Part shown: positions 14,101-15,640 of the stretch, in pieces | How positions within the stretch are numbered: position 1 is the first letter of the stretch | How the letters are laid out: each line of letters begins with the position of its first letter | Notes under the pieces: generated by a model | The model's database searches: none | The model's input: the letters and a program-made list of their open reading frames with translations, nothing else | What the model was told of the DNA's origin: nothing | Source: Bacteroidota bacterium | Lineage (GTDB): Bacteria > Bacteroidota > Bacteroidia > Flavobacteriales_D > Crocinitomicaceae | Assembly: GCA_006226555.1 (NCBI GenBank) | Contig: SBGS01000053.1 | Location: 1 to 15,640 of the forward strand | Length of the DNA: 15,640 bases | Direction of reading: 5' to 3' | Position numbers and translations under genes: made by a program

Positions 14101-14520
14101 CTACTTCTGATCGAAAGACCACTGAATTGCAGCTGCAAGATCGAAGAATACCTTAGTAGGCCAGTTAGGGTGTTCTTGTTTCACGTAATAATCACTTAGG
14201 ATCTTTTGACTTACATCCTTAAGCACAATGGCATCACTTATGGTGAAACGGTTTTTACTCTGATCCGCTGCCCAATTTCGAACCTCTTTGGAGACATCGG
14301 TAAACGAATCAAAAATAAAAATGCAGTGATGTTGATTTACTTTGTGTTTCTCAAGAAATGTATACCCGTAATTGACAATATTGGATGTGACGGTTTCGTA
14401 TTTCGGCAGGAAAACCACATACATATCTTCCCCAAACATATAGAAATCAGCACCGAAGGCATGTTCATGCGCTTTCAGTGGCTTGCCGAAAAGATTGATT
14501 TCTTCCTGGGTAAGGCTCAC
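14101..14520 (-). CDS. Small SpoIIAA/STAS-like protein (DUF7793-like)
   Basis: This 139-residue soluble protein has no signal peptide. The C-terminal half has the pattern seen in small Bacteroidota proteins annotated as SpoIIAA/STAS-like or DUF7793: 'NRFTISDAIVLKDVSQKILSDYYVKQEHPNWPTKVFFDLAAAIQWSFDQ', with the conserved-looking Pro-Thr-Lys-x-Phe and an Ala-Ile-x-Trp near the end. The N-terminal half ('HAFGADFYMFGEDMYVVFLPKYETVTSN') could form beta strands. I match it from memory of the family pattern, so the family call is moderate, and no function is established. The start must be GTG (14518-14520), since a stop lies four codons upstream and there is no ATG near. It is divergent from paaZ, with only 38 bp between the starts, and is upstream of the asparaginase gene. 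Confidence 0.72.
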   Translation of the reverse strand: MSLTQEEINLFGKPLKAHEHAFGADFYMFGEDMYVVFLPKYETVTSNIVNYGYTFLEKHKVNQHHCIFIFDSFTDVSKEVRNWAADQSKNRFTISDAIVLKDVSQKILSDYYVKQEHPNWPTKVFFDLAAAIQWSFDQK

Positions 14521-14543
14521 GAATAATGGTTAAATTTATGGCT

Positions 14544-14575
14544 CAAATTTACACAAAAATGCAACGATTTCAAAA
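14544..14575 (-). promoter_or_regulatory. Promoter of the STAS-like gene, reaching into the paaZ coding region
   Basis: On the minus strand TTTTG (14571-14575) and, after exactly 19 nt, the perfect -7 element TAAATTTG (14544-14551) form the best two-part promoter in the window. The GTG start is 23 nt downstream of the -7 element. The -33 element lies within the first codons of the divergent paaZ gene. Confidence 0.75.
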
Positions 14576-15640
14576 TTATGTGCTTGGTCAATGGGTTGAT
14601 GGAGAGGGAGTTGAGCAGCTACAATACAATGCTATAACAGGTGATGTAATCGGAGAGGTTTCAAGTGCCGGATTGGATTATGAAGAGATTTTAGCGTACG
14701 GCCGCACCAAAGGTGGAACCCAGTTAAGAAAAATGACTTTTCAGGAGAGAGGTAGAATGTTGAAAGCATTGGCGCTTTACCTCCTGGAAAGAAAAGATAA
14801 GTACTATCAAGTAAGCGCATGGACGGGAGCCACCAAGATCGATTCATGGATCGACATTGAAGGAGGGATCGGAAATTTATTTGCCAATGCTTCACTTAGA
14901 AGACAATTTCCGGATCTGCCTTATTACGTGGATGGACAAGCTGCGCCTTTATCAAAAGGAGGAACATTTATAGGTCATCACATCATGGTGCCTAAGCAAG
15001 GAGTTGCGGTTCATATTAATGCATTTAATTTCCCAATCTGGGGTATGCTTGAAAAGATAGCGGTTAATCTTATGGCCGGTGTTCCCGCAGTTGTGAAGCC
15101 TTCTGAATACACTTCTTTCTTAACCGAGGTAGTTGTCCGTGATATTATTGCATCAGGGATCTTACCGGAAGGTTCTTTGCAGCTCGTTGTTGGTTTGGGT
15201 AGAGGAATAGTAGATCATGTTGATACAGAAGACACGGTTACATTCACAGGTTCGGCAAAAACTGGTAAGATGCTAAAGGCATTGCCTCATATAGCTGAAC
15301 GAAGTGTTACATTCAATCTGGAGGCAGACTCCTTAAATGCTGCTGTTCTGGGAGAGAAGGCAGTTCCTGGAACGCCTGAGTTCGATATTTTCGTAAAGGA
15401 AGTTTTGAAGGAGATCACCGTTAAAGCAGGTCAGAAGTGTACGGCAATTCGTCGTATTCTGGTCCCTGAATCATTGATCGACCCGGTACAGGAAGCATTG
15501 ATCAAACGACTTTCTTCCACTCAAGTTGGAGACCCATCGGTGGAAGGTGTACGAATGGGTGCACTTGCTACTAAACTGCAAGTCGACCGAGTTAGAGAGA
15601 ACGCTCAGCGATTGGCTGGTTCTCAGGAGCTCGTTTTCGG
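14559..15640 (+). CDS. paaZ: PaaZ aldehyde dehydrogenase domain (phenylacetate degradation), 3' end missing
   Basis: PaaZ is a bifunctional enzyme of the aerobic phenylacetyl-CoA pathway: a C-terminal hydratase domain opens the oxepin-CoA ring and the N-terminal dehydrogenase oxidises the resulting aldehyde. The 360 complete residues seen here are the dehydrogenase part. They closely follow the E. coli protein: AWTGATKIDSWIDIEGGIGNLF, HHIMVPKQGVAVHINAFNFPIWGMLEKIA, VTFTGSAKTGKML, general base Glu255 in NLEADSLN and the nucleophile Cys294 in AGQKCTAIRR, each one residue before the E. coli positions (Glu256, Cys295). The hydratase domain is not in the window, so the fusion is assumed from the family. 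I chose the ATG at 14559 because MQRFQNYVLGQW matches the known N-terminus; in-frame ATGs at 14526 and 14538 are also possible. No promoter is clear; TAAATTTA at 14531-14538 is a weak candidate. Confidence 0.9.
   Translation, partial: MQRFQNYVLGQWVDGEGVEQLQYNAITGDVIGEVSSAGLDYEEILAYGRTKGGTQLRKMTFQERGRMLKALALYLLERKDKYYQVSAWTGATKIDSWIDIEGGIGNLFANASLRRQFPDLPYYVDGQAAPLSKGGTFIGHHIMVPKQGVAVHINAFNFPIWGMLEKIAVNLMAGVPAVVKPSEYTSFLTEVVVRDIIASGILPEGSLQLVVGLGRGIVDHVDTEDTVTFTGSAKTGKMLKALPHIAERSVTFNLEADSLNAAVLGEKAVPGTPEFDIFVKEVLKEITVKAGQKCTAIRRILVPESLIDPVQEALIKRLSSTQVGDPSVEGVRMGALATKLQVDRVRENAQRLAGSQELVF

Noticed and set aside
14058..14138. Longer frame for the asparaginase beginning with a TTG at 14138
   Set aside because: It overlaps the end of the upstream STAS-like gene, crosses a good promoter and hides the signal peptide that starts at the ATG at 14057.
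1..15640. A single new defence, mobile or biosynthetic system spanning the window
   Set aside because: No recombinase, toxin-antitoxin, nuclease, phage, repeat array or biosynthetic cluster signature was found; the genes are core or envelope functions with separate promoters.

Overview
The window looks like ordinary chromosomal DNA of a Bacteroidota bacterium, probably of the Flavobacteriia/Cytophagia side, though I cannot place it further. The evidence is moderate A+T content, no Shine-Dalgarno sequences before the genes, many copies of the Bacteroidota -7 promoter element TAnnTTTG, and genes typical of the phylum: single-chain glycyl-tRNA synthetase, a DUF349 repeat protein, a large AsmA-like protein and lipoproteins with 'GMxC' metal-binding domains. 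There are fourteen genes. The glycyl-tRNA synthetase (glyS) at the left edge and the PaaZ-like gene at the right edge run off the window. No tRNA, rRNA, insertion sequence, phage gene or CRISPR array was seen. The longest gene-free stretch is 189 bp (9130-9318).

Layout. Left block, minus strand: engB (ribosome-assembly GTPase), then a persulfide dioxygenase-rhodanese fusion with its own dyad-bearing upstream region and a strong terminator, then glyS. Plus strand 3144-5829: a lipoprotein with a heavy-metal-associated (HMA) domain, an alpha/beta hydrolase, and a secreted multidomain von Willebrand A (VWA) protein. Minus strand 9129-5833: an apparent operon of a PfkB sugar kinase, a DUF349 five-repeat protein and a four-helix membrane protein, with a 5-nt gap and then an 8-nt overlap. 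Plus strand 9319-13022: an AsmA-family protein followed by dusB (tRNA-dihydrouridine synthase). Minus strand 14520-13023: a small SpoIIAA/STAS-like protein and an exported isoaspartyl peptidase/asparaginase. Plus strand from 14559: the aldehyde dehydrogenase half of PaaZ (phenylacetate degradation).

The genes do not form one obvious pathway. They are housekeeping (glyS, engB, dusB), sulfide/persulfide handling, envelope functions and catabolism. The most striking signal is in the control regions: five genes (glyS, engB, the alpha/beta hydrolase, asmA-like, dusB) carry a perfect TAnnTTTG ending exactly 4 nt before the start codon, and a sixth (the asparaginase) has a one-mismatch copy at the same distance. 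Transcription should then begin at or next to the start codon, giving leaderless mRNAs. Other genes have the element 15-25 nt upstream, so the window mixes leaderless and short-leader genes. Several perfect inverted repeats in intergenic DNA are candidate operators, the best being one about 43 bp upstream of the inferred start site of the persulfide dioxygenase gene.
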